Assembly (NCBI GenBank): GCA_905397405.1
Contig: CAJPVJ010000844.1
Span: 1-20,048, forward strand
DNA from: Oppiella nova
Taxonomy: Eukaryota; Arthropoda; Arachnida; Sarcoptiformes; Oppiidae
Direction: 5' to 3'
DNA length: 20,048 bases
Of the stretch, positions 19,470-20,048 are shown piece after piece. The notes under the pieces were generated by a model that searched no databases, was not told where the DNA came from, and saw only the letters and a list, made by a program, of their open reading frames with translations. The stretch's first letter is position 1. The number at the start of each line of letters is the position of its first letter. A program made the position numbers and the translations under genes.

Positions 19470-19501
<32 letters not shown>
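19470..19501. repeat. (CT)n microsatellite
   Basis: Pure TC/CT tract of 32 bp at the end of the GC-richer segment. Confidence 0.98.
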
Positions 19502-19505
<4 letters not shown>

Positions 19506-20048
19506 TGCCATTTATTACTTTAATAGTTTTCAGGAGCAATTAATAAATATTATAGTTTTTAAATTACTACTTAATATTTTGGATTCTTAATTATGATTTT
19601 TGGATTATATATTTCTTAATCTCAAAATAACACTAATTAATTATATCGCACTAATTATTTTGATATAATCTGTAATCCCCGTAAATTAACGCGAATTAAA
19701 AAATAAAATAACTAATTTATATTTGGATTAATTATAAATTAAGATTTCATATCAGATTATAGCAAGAACTTATTTTTATTTACAACAATTTTTCAATGAA
19801 ATCTTAATTTAAACCCTTTTTATAAATAATTTCTGAACACATGTCAAGACTGACCCCAAAATGAATGAGCGAATGGACGGCCAGTAGTTTGAATTCACCA
19901 AAAAAAGTGTACAAAAAATGGTTTTCATTTTGAATGTCCGATCCATGCGTTTGATGTATTGTCCGGACAGCCCTATTGAACACAACAAATATAGCATAAT
20001 ATGTTATCTCACATAATCTTTCGATTGTATGGCTAAGCGCCTACTGTT
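19502..20048. other. AT-rich sequence and a possible minus-strand exon at the window edge
   Basis: 19540-19810 is A/T-rich without features. From 19997 on the minus strand an ATG frame of 62 codons runs to 19812, containing MKTIFCTLFLV and a second hydrophobic segment IRSFILGSVLTCV. A pyrimidine/T-rich run ending TTCAATAG (AG at 19974-19973) could be its acceptor. A TGTCCGGACA palindrome lies at 19960-19969. No domain recognised; it may continue a gene outside the window. Confidence 0.25.

Noticed and set aside
1-20048. tRNA, rRNA or CRISPR features
   Set aside because: No pair of A- and B-box sequences with a cloverleaf, no conserved rRNA words and no regularly spaced repeats with unique spacers were found by eye.

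Overview
This window looks like nuclear, intergenic or intronic DNA from an AT-rich eukaryote. There is no operon structure, no ribosome binding sites and no long open frame. Candidate coding pieces are short and bounded by GT/AG splice signals. The sequence is dominated by A/T-rich low-complexity DNA and is punctuated by ten long (GA)n/(CT)n tracts. An arthropod, perhaps a mite or other chelicerate, is plausible from the compact intron, the short CCTAA run and the overall style. That is an impression only; no feature fixes the taxon.

The left end (1-3500) carries the most recognisable protein signal, on the minus strand: a 163-nt candidate exon at 1057-1219. It encodes an NYYHFIIEPLIAVYR segment resembling the start of the glycosyltransferase family 61 (DUF563) domain, and it has a strong branch-point/polypyrimidine/AG acceptor. 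A 127-bp tandem duplication lies at 2710-2963. From 3535 to 4333 there is a striking foldback: two 216-bp arms in inverted orientation differ at one base and flank a 367-bp centre. An inverted, partial third copy of the centre lies at 5945-6038.

The middle (6040-16750) is mostly AT-rich with no convincing gene. Local exceptions are a TATA/initiator-spaced promoter candidate near 7658, a GC-richer patch at 8290-8560, a small hairpin at 11122-11160 and a CpG-containing, GC-richer island at 11640-12060 with opposed open frames.

The right end holds the best gene candidate, on the plus strand. A signal-peptide exon at 17104-17314 ends in a consensus GTGAGT donor. A 129-bp intron may follow, then a short terminal exon (17444-17478), AATAAA at 17520 and a GU-rich stretch, which together would make a compact gene for an 81-residue secreted peptide. 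The same exon could equally be the first exon of a longer gene running past the window. A 9-bp minisatellite and several short, weakly supported open frames follow. The genes show no visible functional link to one another, and no previously undescribed multi-gene system is evident.
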